From the NCBI RefSeq assembly GCF_049243985.1, contig NC_135386.1, positions 5,044,501-5,108,500 on the forward strand: a DNA stretch of 64,000 bases. Direction: 5' to 3'. This document shows, in pieces, positions 25,211 to 37,329 of the stretch. Made by a program: the position numbers and the translations under genes. The stretch's first letter is position 1. Each line of letters opens with the position of its first letter. The stretch comes from Paroedura picta (taxonomy: Eukaryota > Chordata > Lepidosauria > Squamata > Gekkonidae). The notes below the pieces were generated by a model, which saw only the letters and a list, made by a program, of their open reading frames with translations, searched no databases and was not told where the DNA came from.

Positions 25211-25288
25211 GGAAGGAAGGAAGGAAGGAAGGAAGGAAGGAAGGAAGGAAGGAAGGAAGGAAGGAAGGAAGGAAGGAAGGAAGGAAGG
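25211..25288. repeat. (GGAA)n microsatellite
   Basis: About 19 perfect GGAA tetranucleotides. GGAA arrays contain ETS-factor core sites; no function is claimed here. Confidence 0.95.
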
Positions 25289-25406
25289 ACTTACCAGGAT
25301 CAAAGGGAATGCAAGAAGTTCTTATTGTTAAATATGTTATGCATTTCAAACCAAGATGTGTTATACAGTTCCAGTGTAAACTGCTCTGAGCTATGAGGGA
25401 GGGCGG

Positions 25407-25550
<144 letters not shown>

Positions 25551-25579
25551 TAATAAGATGATGAAAACAAAGAGGAGGA

Positions 25580-25822
25580 GGTGCTTTTCACTCCCAAAGC
25601 AGCTTACAAACACCTTTCCTTTCCCCTCCCCTGAACAGACAGCCTGTGAGGTAGTTGGGGCCAAGAGAGCTCTAAGAGAACCGTTCTGCGAGACCTGCTC
25701 TCAGAGAACTGTGACTAGCCCAAGGTCACCAACTGGCTGCCCGTGGAAGAGGAGCGGGGAGTCAAACTCAAGTCTCCCGATGAGCCTCCGCCTCTTTCAA
25801 CCACGCCACCACGCTGGCTCAG
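25580..25822 (+). mobile_element. CORE/MIR-like SINE
   Basis: 'gtgcttttcactcccaaagc', 'gaactgtgactagcccaagg' and 'gcggggagtcaaactcaagt', ending in ACCACGCTGGCTC. Confidence 0.75.
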
Positions 25823-26831
25823 GAGGCAAGGTTATTGATGCATAAGTACTTATGAATCAGCTCTCAGCCGGTTTGGCTGAGCCCCAGGAGGTGGTGAGAG
25901 AGTTTGCATCCACAAAAGAGATTCTCGGGGACGGGCACTTTAAGGCTTCCTTCTCCCTCCAGAAAGGAGAGACTGGGACCAGAGCAATTTCCCAGTGATG
26001 CCAGATGCCTGTTGGTGCAGCAGGGGTAAGGAACACACCTCCACCCTTATAAGAAGCCTACAGATCTCTCTTCCTCACCACAGTTCACAGCTCTGTAGGG
26101 TGGAAAGTGCCATTAAGGACCAGCTCCGTGGGGGGTTTCAAGCAAAAGAGACATTCAGGCTGCTGCTCAGGCTGAACAGCAGTAAGTCTTAGGCCAAGCC
26201 CATCTTGGCACCCATACAGCAGTGCCCCAGTGGGGTTCACCCTGGCCTGCTGGCATTGCACCCTGGCCCTATCTGGGCTGCCATCCTTCACGTGGACTAG
26301 TTGCCCTTTGGCTCACATGGCCTCCAGTTCCCAAACAGCTAAAAGCTTTGGCACCCATCAATGACAAATGACCACAAAAACACCCACAATGAAATGTGGC
26401 ACAGACGAAAGCAGGATTTTAAAAATAATCCCCGTGCAAATTTTAGTTTCTGTTAAGAGAGCAAGAGTCATGAGAACCAGGGATCTCCCAAGCCAAAGGG
26501 AGAAGAATTCCTGGAGAGCTATTTCCCAGCTGCACAACATCTCAAGGTATAAAGCCTGGGGGTGGCTGGAGGTATGAGAGGCCTCTTGGCTCTTAGGCCA
26601 CAGGCAAGCCAGCCACCAGAGTCAAAACCTGCACAGCATTCCTGGCTGTTAGCGTTTGGGGGTCAAAACGGGCCAGCCATCCAATCAGCTAAACTGGTCC
26701 AAATCCTTAATTCTGCCAGGCTGAGGATCCTGCTTCCTAGGAACAGGCTAGACCTGTATTCAAACCATATCCACACGTTAAATTGCCTTCTACTGAATCA
26801 GTCCACTGGTCCAACACAGGAATAACTGTTT

Positions 26832-27073
26832 TGTTATACCCCAGTTTTCACTACCTGAAAGCGGCTAAACACCTTTCCCTTCTTTTCCCCACAGCAGAAA
26901 CCCTCGGAGGAAAGTGGGGCTGAGAGCTCTAAGAGAAGTGCACTGCGAAAACAGCTCTAAGAGGACTGTGACGGGCGCAAAGTCACCCAGCTGGCTGCAT
27001 GTGGAGAAGTGGAGGAATCACACTTGGTTCTCCAGATTAGAGTGCTCCTGTACCACTACACCACACTGGCTCC
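26832..27073 (+). mobile_element. CORE/MIR-like SINE
   Basis: 'gttataccccagttttcact', 'cacccagctggctgcatgtg' and ACTACACCACACTGGCTCCC. Confidence 0.75.
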
Positions 27074-27746
27074 CTTGAGTTCATAAAGATGCTGGTCGGA
27101 GGGCTTAGAGCCTCACGCCACAAGGCACAGTGTGCAAGGAGAGCTCCAAAGAGCAGCGCCCACCTGACAGCACCCAGGAAAGCCTCTTCTCTCCACTTGG
27201 GCCCAGGACATTAAGTCACCGTGGGCTTCCCCACAGGGTAACCCATGGCAACCACCCGAGGTGAACCTCAGGACCAGCCCTGGATCTCCCCAGGGTGGAA
27301 ACAGCTTAATAACGGGAGATTTGCTGCCAGAGGATGTAGGGATGCCCACAGTGGAATAGAGAGATGCACGGTGGACAGATCTGTCAGGAGGCACCTGCCA
27401 TGGGCAAGGGAGGGGAACCTTCCCACTCAGAGGCACTAAGCCTCTGAATCACACATCAGGAGAAGGCCTCAGCCTGTCTGCCCTCTTGTGGGCCCTGCAA
27501 GGAACCGGCTGGCCCCTGTGGGCAACAGGAGGCCGGACTGGATGGATTCTTGGCCTGATCCAGCAGGGCTCTGCTCGCGGTCCTAATCCTTATATATTCT
27601 TAAGGGAAACAATGGAGACATTGAGGGACCCCAACATCTGGGGCTGCCGACTTCAGGTGAGGCAATACCTAGAGATTTTGGGGGTGGGGCTTGGGGGAAG
27701 GCAGGGTCAAGTGAGGGGAGGGACTTTGGGGAACAATACCCTACAA

Positions 27747-27882
27747 CAGGGGCAGTCTACCTGTGGTCCTCCAGATGTTCAAGGACTACAATTCCCATGA
27801 GCCCCTGCCAGCAAACGCTGGCAGAGGCTCATGGGAATTGCAGTCCATGAACATCTGGAGGACCACAGGTAGACTACCCCTG
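27747..27882. mobile_element. Palindromic hAT-type MITE, well preserved
   Basis: CAGGGGCAGTCTACCTGTGG at one end and GGTAGACTACCCCTG at the other, with a near-perfect hairpin around CCAGCAAACGCTGG. Flanking octamers ccctacaa and ccctaaag suggest an 8-bp target duplication. Confidence 0.85.
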
Positions 27883-27889
27883 CCCTAAA

Positions 27890-28490
27890 GCCCACCGGCT
27901 GAAGTGGCCATCTTCTCCCGGGGGTGGGGGGGGGGAAGAGCCTGCAATGCCCAGGAGCCCTCCCGCCGCCCCCGGGAGGCCGGCATCCCTGGGGGCAACC
28001 CATCCGCGCGCGCATGCCTTCCTCCCGGGCCCCGGGCGAGACTTACGGCCCCGGCGGGCGGGGAAGGGCTGGCGAGGGCGTCGCGCAGAGGGTCGGCGGG
28101 GGCCCGGCCAGGCTCGGCTGCAACGGCGGCCCGGGGGGGACAAAAGGCGGCCGGGCGGGCTTTGTTGTGCTCAGAACGGAGCGCGGCGGCGGCGGCGGCG
28201 GCCCAGATGGTTTCGCCCATGCTCAGTGCGGCTCCGGGCGGGCATCACGTGATCGCTGCTTGCACGGCGCCCGCACAGGGGCTGTTGGGGGAGAAGGCGG
28301 GCGCGCGCCCGCGCGTGCACCGCCTGCCCGCGCGCCCGCCGCTCTTGCAAACGGCGCAAGCTCGCCGGCTCCACAGGGCGCCTCGTCGCGGCAGGCGAGA
28401 TCGGAGCGCAAAAGCACACGGCCTTCTACCCTTCCGCCTTGGCAAACGTTCTCACATCCGCCCCTTCGGCTTGCCAACTCCCCGGGAGAG
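27890..28490. promoter_or_regulatory. CpG island
   Basis: Dense in CpG and G+C, with a (GCC)n run near 28187-28201 and a CACGTG E-box near 28246. It lies 4.6 kb upstream of the PARP6 promoter and has no recognised coding gene of its own. It could be an alternative PARP6 promoter or the start of an unrecognised transcript. Confidence 0.75.
28047..28230 (-). other. Possible non-coding first exon in CpG island
   Basis: On the minus strand the GC-rich block ends in GGGGCC|gtaagt, a strong splice donor, with the exon end at 28047. The next minus-strand gene downstream is PARP6, so an alternative 5' leader is the simplest reading. The start is a guess. Confidence 0.35.
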
Positions 28491-29689
28491 GGCGCTGAAG
28501 ATCAGTTACTAAATTCTTAGCGATTTAGGGGCGGATCCTGGGAAAGGGAGGGCACAATACCATAGAGTCCATTCTCCAAAGCGGGCATTTTTCTCCAGAA
28601 CTATACATTTGCCAACCTCCCGGAAAATCTCCCGGAATTGCAAATTACTGATCGAGGATGCTATGGCGGTACGCCCGGCTGAGCCCTCCACCCCATCCAT
28701 GCACAGATCTCCAGAAATTTACCAACCTAGAGCAAGCATCCCTACACCCCGCTAGTCCTTCCCCAGCCCCTCTCCCTAGGCTCCACCCCCATCTTGAGGG
28801 CCGATTATGCCTGCAAGATCAGACTGAGCATTTCCTGAGCCTTTTGCCTCCCCTAAAGGGTGAAGAATCTGGTCTCCCTTCTTGCTCATCTCCCAGCTAT
28901 TCAGACCAGGAAAGGAAAACCCTCGGCCTGAGCCTGTCAGCGATCAGGTATCCTGTAGCAATCTCTGGAAGCCAAGATCTGCCTGAGATCCAACATTCAC
29001 GCTCCTTCCCCGATCAAGGAAAAGGAATCCGCTGCCAGTCCATGCACCAAAAAGAACAGATTCATTTTTGAAATGTTCCCTTAAAAAATGTACAAATTGG
29101 TGACAGGCTTCCAAAATCTCAGCGCCTTCTCTCCATCCCCCACATAGCAGCGGGTGAACCGCTTAGTCGTGACAGGCCCTGGCTGCCTGCCTGGAAAGGG
29201 GATGGATGAACAGGAATCTCCCCGAGAAAAGCACACACACACACACACACACAACCCCATCCGCTGGCAGGATTTCAGCTCCAAGAATGCTTTCCCAAGC
29301 TGTTGGGAGAAGCCGCGTCCGGGCCAAGCAGAAGGATGCCTCGTCACGGGGTTCTGAGCCATCTTCTTGCTGAGAAAGGCTTTGATCGTTGAGGACCGGG
29401 GCGCCTGGGTTCGAAATGTGGGTAAAGATGTCGTCATCTAAAAAGCTGCCCAGTTGTTGCCCAAAGTCTGCCATTTAGAACTGACAGCCTCACTTCGGCC
29501 ACTTACCACTCCCAGTCAAACAAGACAGGCTGCCCACAGCATTTTGCATTTTTTAAAAAAATGTTCAGAGGTATAGAGGTGTGATTTTGAATACACACAC
29601 AAAGCCGCCCTATACTGGATCAGACCCCAGGTCCGTCAAAGTCAGGATTGTCTACTCAGACTGGCTGTAGTTCTCCAGGGTTCCAGGTA

Positions 29690-29945
29690 GTGGGTCTTTC
29701 CCATCACCCACTCCTGGTCCTTTAACTGGAGATGCTGGGGATTGAACCTGGGACCTTCTGCCTGCCAAGCACAGGCTCTGCCCCTGAGCCAGGGTCCCAG
29801 ATCAAGGCCTTCCCCATCCTCTCCTGCCTTGTCCATTTTACTGGAGATGCCAGAGATTGAACCTGGCACCTTCTGCATGCCAAGCAGAGGCTCTGCCACT
29901 GAGCCAGGATCCCAGATCAAGGTCTTTCCCACTACCTCCAGCTTC
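29690..29945 (-). mobile_element. Two adjacent tRNA-derived SINE copies
   Basis: Two copies of the minus-strand pattern 'tggagatgc..g.gattgaac' and 'ctgccaagcacaggctctgc', at about 29690-29810 and 29825-29945, arranged head to tail. Confidence 0.75.
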
Positions 29946-30004
29946 TTGTCTCACACAGTGGCCAACCAGGTCCTCTGGAGGGCCAACAATTGGGCATAGA
30001 GGCT

Positions 30005-30210
30005 GAGGCCTTCATAACATAAGAACAGTCCTCCTGGATCAGACCAGCGGCCCACCTGGTCCGGCATCTGGCTCACACGGTGGCCAGCCAGTTCCTCTGG
30101 AGGGCCAACAACAGCAGAGAGGCCGAGGCCTTCATAGGAACATCAGAAGAGCCCTGCTGCATCAGACCAGTGAAGGTCCATCTAGTCCAGCCTCCTGTCT
30201 CACAGTGGCC
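30005..30210 (+). mobile_element. Unnamed dispersed repeat, two copies
   Basis: 'ataagaacagtcctcctgga' then 'tcagaccagcggcccacctg' and 'gtggccagccagttcctctg' occur twice here and again at 45.66, 45.90, 57.75, 58.80 and 58.99 kb. The family could not be named. Confidence 0.55.
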
Positions 30211-30363
30211 AACCAGTTCCTCCTCCACATGCAGCCAAATGTGTGACCTTGGGCTTGCCACAGTGCTGTTAGAGCTGTTCTCACAGAGATGCTCTGTCAG
30301 AGCTCTCTCAGCCTCACCCGCCTCACCGGGTGTGGGTTGCAGTGAAAAGAAGGGAAGGTGATT
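30211..30363 (-). mobile_element. CORE/MIR-like SINE fragment
   Basis: Minus-strand copy with 'ctcctccacatgcagccaaa' and 'agagctctctcagcctcacc'. Confidence 0.65.
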
Positions 30364-30935
30364 GTTAAGTCGCTCAGTGAAACACAAGATGTAAAAACCA
30401 ATTCCTCTCTTATTTCTCATAACGGCGAAGACTACTACATCCAAGTATTATGTATTTATATAATATATATATATATTGGTTTATTATTATTTCTTGGAAA
30501 AAGTCAGACACAAAAAGACCAGCTGAGTAATACCCAAGGAGGCTTGGGTAAATTCATAACAAGGGAAACACGAATACATGCAAAACAATTCCCTTTGGGT
30601 CGTCATTCTATCGCTCCCTAAATCCTAATCTTATTTATGTCTCCGTTGAATCGCTGCCGGGAGGGTGAGCCGACAGAACCCCCCTTGGTCCCTCTCTGGA
30701 GTTCCCCAAACGTCGGCAGGTGGAGGAGTCAGGATCATGTTGCACTATGTGGGTTGCTCGCGTTCTGGGGGAATACCTGCCCAGAACTGCCACGTGCAAT
30801 GAAGTCCCGACATATTTCATTTTCTTGGCTGTCGTTGTGAAGCAATAAAACCAGTTCTCACCCCCCCCCCCCGCCCAAGATTTCACCCTGGATGGAAATC
30901 CTGCAGATTGCTGAGGACACTTATGGGATTCTCCA

Positions 30936-31006
30936 ATCATAGAATAATAGAGTTGGAAGGTACCTCATGGGTCATCTAGTCCAACCCCCTGCACTATGCA
31001 GGACAC
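30936..31006 (-). mobile_element. CR1 LINE 3' end fragment
   Basis: 'atcatagaataatagagttg' followed by 'catctagtccaaccccctgc'. Confidence 0.8.
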
Positions 31007-31697
31007 CAGATCTGGAGTCGCTGAGAATGAGAAACCACGAGGGAAGCAACCGTATAAATGTAGCTGGATGATTTCCAGAGCAAGAGGTGCAACCAAAAGA
31101 AGACCAAGAGCCGGTTTGCTCCCACGGTGTTTGCTGTGGGTTCCTCTTGTGGACGGATGCCTTCCAGCCAATCGTGTGAGCTATCTCCACTATGGAGTCT
31201 TGGGCTAACCCTGACTTTAAATGGCCTCCCAGGTCAACCCGCAAGGCCTCATCCATACATGCGAGGCACCCGCCGATGCTACAATCAACACGTGAACAGG
31301 CATGGGTGAACCAATTCAGAATGAATACCTGCTCCGATGGAGAATTTGGGAAAAGGGAAAGGGTTGCACTCCGTGACCTATGGAGATGCCACCCAATCCT
31401 GGAATTCCAGCCCTTCCAATCAGGAAACTGGTCCCCTCCTGCCTCATGGGGACCTTTGCCCCTCGCATGCCACAGAATTAACTGGCTCCCAAAATTGGGT
31501 ATGACATGCAAAGTACAGCTCCTCCCGCACAGTCATAGCAAAGGACAGAAGGATCCGACATTTTTTTCTCCCAGCTGTTTTGGCTGCTGACGATGTCAAG
31601 TTTGTGCCAGCAAATCGGTTCAGTGAGCCCCAAATCTTCCGTTCTTGCCCAGTGCTCAAACGCTACCTGAGAGCCCTGATGCGTCTGCCTCCGGACA

Positions 31698-34600
31698 TCA
31701 CTGCTCTGCAGCGAGACAGCTGGAAGATCGTGTGACGACTGGGTAGAGCAAGGTCATGTGCTCTGCCCCCTGGATGGGCAGCTTGTGGCTGGCGTAGTGG
31801 TGGATGATCTCAGGGACGTTGTCAAAGGGGGGGCTGTGCTGGCCCAGGATGAACTTCTTGTCTTCTGTTGGCAAGAGTTTCATGTGCAGGAAGCCCTGGC
31901 TGCTCCTAGGCCAAGGTACGGAGGGGAAACGGTTCAGCAAGCAGCTCCTCCTTTAGTTTTTTTCAGAACATTCCCTCTCCAAACATTCCATCCACCACCC
32001 CAAACATTCCATCCACCACCCTAAATATTCCATCCATCGCTTAGGGTCTCTCCAAATATTCCACCCATCTCTCAAGCTCTAGAATGCAGAAAAGGGACTT
32101 TGAAAGGCAACATCACCTATAAGACCCCAGCACAGGTTAGTGATTAGAGTGCTGGATGAGTATTGCAGGTACACTGGTCTGAACAGGAGCGACATTCCAG
32201 TCCAGTAGCACCTTAGCGACAGACAAGATTTTCGGGGCACAAGCTCTCGAGAGTCAAAGCTTTCTTTATCGGAAACCAAAGGAGAATATTTGAAGAGATC
32301 AGGAACTACATGGCAATCCTGTAGGGTTTTCAAGGCAAGTGATTTTCTTAAGTGGTTGCCCATCGCCTGCCTCTGTGTAGCGACCAGACTCCGCTGTTGG
32401 TCTCCCATCCAAGCACTAAGCAGGCTTGACCCGGCTTAGCTTCTGAGAACTGACAAGGTTAGGCTATTTTGGACCATCCAGTCACAACTTGAACACGTAT
32501 ACAAGGAATTACACTTGGATATAAATGAGCTAAATAGATATATCTGCCATTGCCTGCCTCTGTCTCATGACCCCTGGTGTTCCTTGGAGGAACTACCACC
32601 CCAATCCATGGACTTCTCCCATCCAAATACCAGCCAGCACCGGCCTTGCTTAGCTTCTGCAATCTGTCGGGATCGGGCTTGCCTGAGCTCCCCAGGTCAG
32701 GGAAGCAACCCAGAGCAAAGGGGCAAAGCAAGAGCCCAATTCACAGTCCCAAAAGGCCTCAGGTCCCCATGATATCCCCCAACCACTGCCCATCAGCCGA
32801 GACCAGCCTGCCCCCGGCAGTCCCCTCACTCACTTGAGGGAGAGGGAGAAGGCGTTGTGGATGCTCTCGCTGTTCCGAACCAGGTAACTGGCTTCCCGGC
32901 ACAACCGTAGCAGCCCCTCTGCATCCACCCGGCTCAGGGTCCCATGATACCACCTGTTGAGGGGGGAGGCAAGCGTTCAGTCAGGCCTCTGCAAGGCCGC
33001 TTCGGGAGCCTCCGGCTGGAGAAGCAGGATACAAATCCAATACAAAAAAAAAAGAAAAGATATGAAAATAAATAAAGAGCCAGAGGCCTGCGCGGCTGAG
33101 GCCTAGGGGCTCTGGTCAAATGCATCTGACCACTGACGTCCCGAGGAGTCTCTGGCCTCTGCCAACAACCACAAGTGTGGTGGTCCCCACGGAAAAGCCG
33201 AAAAGCCAGCCGTGAATAGCGTCAAGGGTAGGATACTCACGCCTGGCTCTCCAGCGGCAAAGTGGGGTTGACCCGCTCACCGAAAGTCAACCCAGGCTCC
33301 ACGCTCAGCCAGCACAAGCTGTTCCTCTTCTCCGTGCCAGACGACGATTGACTCTTTACCACGCCTTTGCCTTGGGGTGGAAATGTACAGCCACACGTTA
33401 ACGGAAAGGCAAGTGATGTGGGACAAGCGATGACAGGCGTGAGGCAAGTGATGGCGGACGTGGGGCAAGTGATGGTCAGGCAGAATAACAAGACAACAGA
33501 CTGGGAAAGAAAGGTAAGGAACATGGAAGCTTGCTGTAAGATGACTAGAAGAAAGGATCAGGAAGGGTCAGAGAGTGCACGCTTATGACAAAAAAATAGG
33601 GGGGGAAACTCTTAATTTCAAATGGAACACAAAGAGTTCAAGGCAATGTACCAGGAGCAGTCTGAATGTGAAAGGGCTGAAACACACCCACTGTTATTAG
33701 TATTGAAGCTGCGAATCGCCACTGTGGAATGGCAGGTGAATTTCCTCCAGGCCAGGCTGGATTCTGGAGATTTTTGTTGGAGGGGTGACTTGGGCATGAG
33801 ATCGGAGTCACTGTGGGTGGGTAGGTAGTTGTGAATTCCTGCATTCTGCAGGGGGTTGGACTAGACCCTGGAGGTCCCTTCCAACTCTAGGATTCGGATT
33901 CTTTTATAATGCAGAGTAGGGATAGAAGCAATATAAGCATATAAGAACATGCTGTTGACACGAAGAGGTGATGAGATGTGTAATATGGAATATTTAGTAA
34001 TTATGGAAATAAATAATATTGGGGTAAAACAGGCTAGTTATAACCTTCAGAAATTAGAATAGCGGAAGTAAAGATTATGAGGAGGGGGATGCTGGAGAGA
34101 AATTTTGTGCTTTATTTTATATACCCTGCAGCGTATAGTAATTTTTGAATAATGTGATTTTTTAAAATAGATTAGATGTAACCCCTTTCCTTTTTTTGGT
34201 ATCCGTCTGCTAATTATTTTTTCTTCCTTCCGGCTGTATTACATCTAAGAATGCTGGAAGCCTCTCAGCCCAGATTCCAGAAATACCCACTGCTGATGTC
34301 CAAGGGAGTGGGCCCAGCCACGGAGTCCGGGTAATCGGTGCTGGTATTCCGGAGGCTTGGCGGGCTCTCTGCTGGCGGGCACCTGGTGCCGACACTCTGA
34401 AGATCGGGGGGTCCTTCTTCGTCCAAGTGGTTCATCATGCTGTCGAGCTGCCCGACGGGGGGTGGCCACGGAAGCTCCTTGATCCCTTCGATCTCGACTG
34501 GGCGAGCCGTTTAGGAGAGGAAAGAAAAAACACTGTGTTGGAATACGCCCGATCTGCGGGGTGCATAATTCGACAACTTATGAAGATGTTGATGTAGCAT

Positions 34601-37329
34601 ATTCAGATGCTGAAGAACATTTCCTGGCGTTTTTCAAATACTCGCCTCCTGTGACCCGATTGGCTCAGTGGGAGACGTCCTGCTCCTTTGAGCACACTTC
34701 CTCTTGAAGACGTTAGTCAGTTAGACTGTTAGAGCTACCTCTCTCCTCTCTCTTCACAAAGTTGCTTGTATTCTCAATAAAGCTTTTTTATTCTTTAAGC
34801 AGCCAGTGTGCCCCCTCCCCCTGGCATATTTCAACTCTGCCAACATATTGAAGGGAGGAGGCTTGCCTAGCTGATAGTAAACTTGTTGAGCACCGCAATG
34901 CTCTGAGCAGGGGAACAAGGGCCGTCGCACACAGATGGTGCTCTGTCCTCCGGCCAAGAGAACGGGGCATTCTCGGCAAGCAAAGGCCACGAGTTAACTG
35001 ATTTGCAGTAAGTCGGATGGAACAAGCAGGATTCAATTCCCGCTTATCTGGGGTGACTCATGGCATGGAAAGAAAACAGATTTTTAAATTAAGGCTTTTT
35101 CCCGTTTAAAATGACCTAACCCTCTTTGAGTCCTCGCGATCAAGAGAAAAGAGGCAGGGAAGTGTTACATCAGTTGGACGTACCGGCAAAAACTCTGGAG
35201 ATCCGGTCCTTTTTCCACTCCCAGGGCTGGTCATATTCCTCGGGTGGGCGTTCGTCATCCTCTGGCAGCCAAGAATAGCGAAACGGGATGCCGGGCAGGT
35301 GCTCGCTCTCTGCTTGCGCCTCCCTCTCGCACACTTCGTATGGCGTGTCATATAAGTGCAAGGGCTGGGCGGCCACTGAGCTGTCGTCGGGATCTCTCTT
35401 CTGAACTTCTGGGAGCCAAAAAGGAAAGGGGGCCCGTTACATCCCTTCCGTCTTTCAGTCAGGAACAAATTCTGAGCCAACGTCTCACAGCGGTGCTTGA
35501 ACCAGAGACCCTCTTGTGGGCTGGCCCCAAACCGGGCAACAATAACGGGGACCCAGATTCTGACTTGGATCCACATTTTAGCGATGAACAGAGGCAGTTT
35601 GCCATGGCCTGCCTATGCAAAGCAACTTCGCAGGGGGTCTCCCATCCAAGTCCTAACCGGGGCTGACCCTGCTTAGCTTCCAGGATCTGATGAGACTGGG
35701 CCTTCCAAGGGAAGTGACACCCTTCTGTGTGCATTGAATTCTGCTTAGGATGTCACTATAAGCATGCAACTTCAGAGCGACCCAACCACATCAGAGAACT
35801 TAATCTTCCTTCCTTCCTTCCTTCCTTCCTTCAATTCTCCCAGTCCCCCAACTCCCACAGACAGATATACCTCGGGGTATGTGCATTAAAGGAGCCACCT
35901 AGATCTTATTCCATCAAAAGCGGATTCACTAGTTGCCTTCCCTCCACGTTAAATCATGGGACGGAGAAAGGCTACATCCCTGCTGCCTGTTCCGTACTTC
36001 GGAAACTTAAGTTCCGACCAGCCCTTATTCTGGCAGCCTCAAAGCGGAAAAGGGGCACTTTACCGGCCAGTATCTTCTGCGCTTCGTACGGTTCCATGTA
36101 GCCTTCGTTCTTCACCTTGTCCGGCTCCCCGGCTGTTTCAGTATCAAAGGGATCCGCATAGTCCTCCAGAGCTACCGTCTGAAAGCAAGAAAATGACCCG
36201 AACAGTTGGGAAAGGAGGACTCTGGGTCAGAAATCTGCTTCCCCATCTCTCAGAGCGGGGCGATCCAGGTCCTGGGTGTTCTCCCCACATCTAGAGCACT
36301 GAACTTCTCTACCTTACAAAGTTGTTGTTAACAGAGTCTCCTACAGAAAGCTATTTTTGACCATGCCAAAAAAATGCTACTGATTATTATTTTATTCAAA
36401 GGTGGTAGTAGTAATTAGCTCAGACCAGTACTTAATTAGGCGTGATTACTCAGACATAAGCATCCCCTTTCATTGAGGATAACACTCAGTTGATCTTAAG
36501 GATGCTACCAGATTCAAACTTGGTTCTAGGTGATCAACCTTTGTCTACCTATAGCAAAGCTCCCAGTTCAAAGGCACAAATTCCCTTGGGAGCAACGCCC
36601 TTTCTCCAAACACACAACCCAGGAAAGCCCCTTCCACCCGCCTACCCTGCAAGGTTGTTGTGAACCCCGCAACGCGCCGCTGAGCGGCTCAAAAAGCAAA
36701 CCAGCAAAAAGGTGCAATACTGTATTGCTCGCTCTCATTCCGCACAGGCCGGATGAGCCGCTCCCAATGCCTGTCAGAAGCAGGCTGTCTTGATCCGCAC
36801 AGGGAAACCCACCAGACCCACTCCGCACATGTGAGATCAGGCGCTTTCAATGCACTCCCGAAGCAGGTTTTCCTGTTCCGCACAGAAAACCCCAGCTGCA
36901 AAGAAACACTGAAAGTGCCTTCCCCAACATGTGCTGCGCAAAAGCACCAGTGGCGCGCGTTTCCCCGGGACCCAAAGGCCAGCCGGGAAAGGCAAGCGCG
37001 GCCAAGGGCGCTTACTCGCGAGTAGCGCCGCGCAGCCCCTCCCCTGCCGAGCCCCATTGTCTGCGCGGGGATGGAGGGAGGGAAAACGGGGCGCTGCCGA
37101 CCTGGTCCTGCGGGCGCTGGCCGGGGCGGACGAGGCGGCGGCTGCTGCTGCGGCGGCCGGGGCTGGAGGGGGCGCCGGGGGCGGCGTAGGGGTCCTCGAA
37201 GTCGCGCTCCCGCTGCAGCCGGTAGGCGGCCACCAGGTCGGGCTGCTCGGGCGGCGGCGCGTAGTCGGGCTGCGGCGGCGGCGGCTTCCCGCCCCGGAGG
37301 AGCAGGCGGTCGCGGAGCCAGCGGGCCAT
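31698..37329 (-). CDS. SHF: SHF, SHB-family SH2 adaptor, complete, 7 exons
   Basis: SHF is an adaptor of the SHB/SHD/SHE/SHF group, linking receptor tyrosine kinases to downstream effectors. Exons on the minus strand: 37102-37329, 36064-36178, 35184-35408, 34291-34497, 33241-33370, 32834-32953, 31698-31905; total 1233 nt, 410 aa (human about 423). The start ATG at 37329 gives MARWLRDRLLLRGGK, the family's MA(K/R)WL opening. Candidate phosphotyrosine sites are Y83 (YADP), Y103 (YMEP), Y134 (YDTP) and Y173 (YDQP). The SH2 domain runs from W303 (WYHGTLSR) with the phosphate-binding arginine in YLVRNSE. The segment IKELPWPPPVGQLDS separates SHF from SHD and SHB. The donor of exon 4 was set at 34291 because the nearby GG|gtattt site breaks frame. 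The C-terminus after LLYPVV is unusual. Confidence 0.94.
31968..32060. repeat. Short about 20-bp tandem repeat
   Basis: Four imperfect units of AACATTCCATCCACCACCCC, within an SHF intron. Confidence 0.75.
32322..32482 (-). mobile_element. 5S-rRNA-derived SINE
   Basis: 'tctcccatccaagcactaag' and 'cccggcttagcttctgagaa' are the reverse complement of the 5S rRNA internal promoter region; squamates are known to carry 5S-Sauria SINEs. Confidence 0.75.
32535..32705 (-). mobile_element. 5S-rRNA-derived SINE
   Basis: 'ttctcccatccaaataccag' and 'ccttgcttagcttctgcaat', second copy in the same SHF intron. Confidence 0.7.
33841..33903 (+). mobile_element. CR1 LINE 3' end fragment
   Basis: 'attctgcagggggttggact' then 'cccttccaactctaggattc'. 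Confidence 0.7.
34535..34802 (+). mobile_element. Possible solo LTR (fossil)
   Basis: About 270 bp opening TGTTGGAATACG and carrying CAATAAAGC near the far end, the layout of a retroviral-type LTR with a polyadenylation signal. No internal region is seen, so a solo LTR in an SHF intron is proposed. Target duplications were not recognised. Confidence 0.4.
35586..35712 (-). mobile_element. 5S-rRNA-derived SINE
   Basis: 'ctcccatccaagtcctaacc' and 'accctgcttagcttccagga', lying in the SHF intron between exons 2 and 3. Confidence 0.8.
35804..35832. repeat. (TTCC)n microsatellite
   Basis: Seven CTTC/TTCC units. Confidence 0.9.

Larger units (their letters stand above)
28491..31697. other. Intergenic region downstream of SHF
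   Basis: No certain gene. It contains a (CA)n run (29231-29253), tRNA-type SINEs (29690-29945), an unnamed dispersed repeat, a CR1 end (30936-31006) and an unexplained minus-strand frame at 29163-29474. The SHF 3' untranslated region reaches an unknown distance into it; a minus-strand AATAAA (plus tttatt near 30479) is one possible end. Confidence 0.5.

Noticed and set aside
27904-28520. Overlapping long Arg/Ala/Gly/Pro-rich frames in the CpG island
   Set aside because: High GC removes stop codons in several frames at once; no frame is favoured and no family is recognised.
33367-33588. Frame with repeated 'DVGQ/VRQVM' text that looked like a retroelement protein
   Set aside because: It comes from a degenerate tandem 'ggcaagtgatg' repeat and has no recognisable domain.
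35586-35712. Possible 5S rRNA gene
   Set aside because: Only the internal-promoter half of 5S is present, with a SINE tail, at many sites; these are SINEs.
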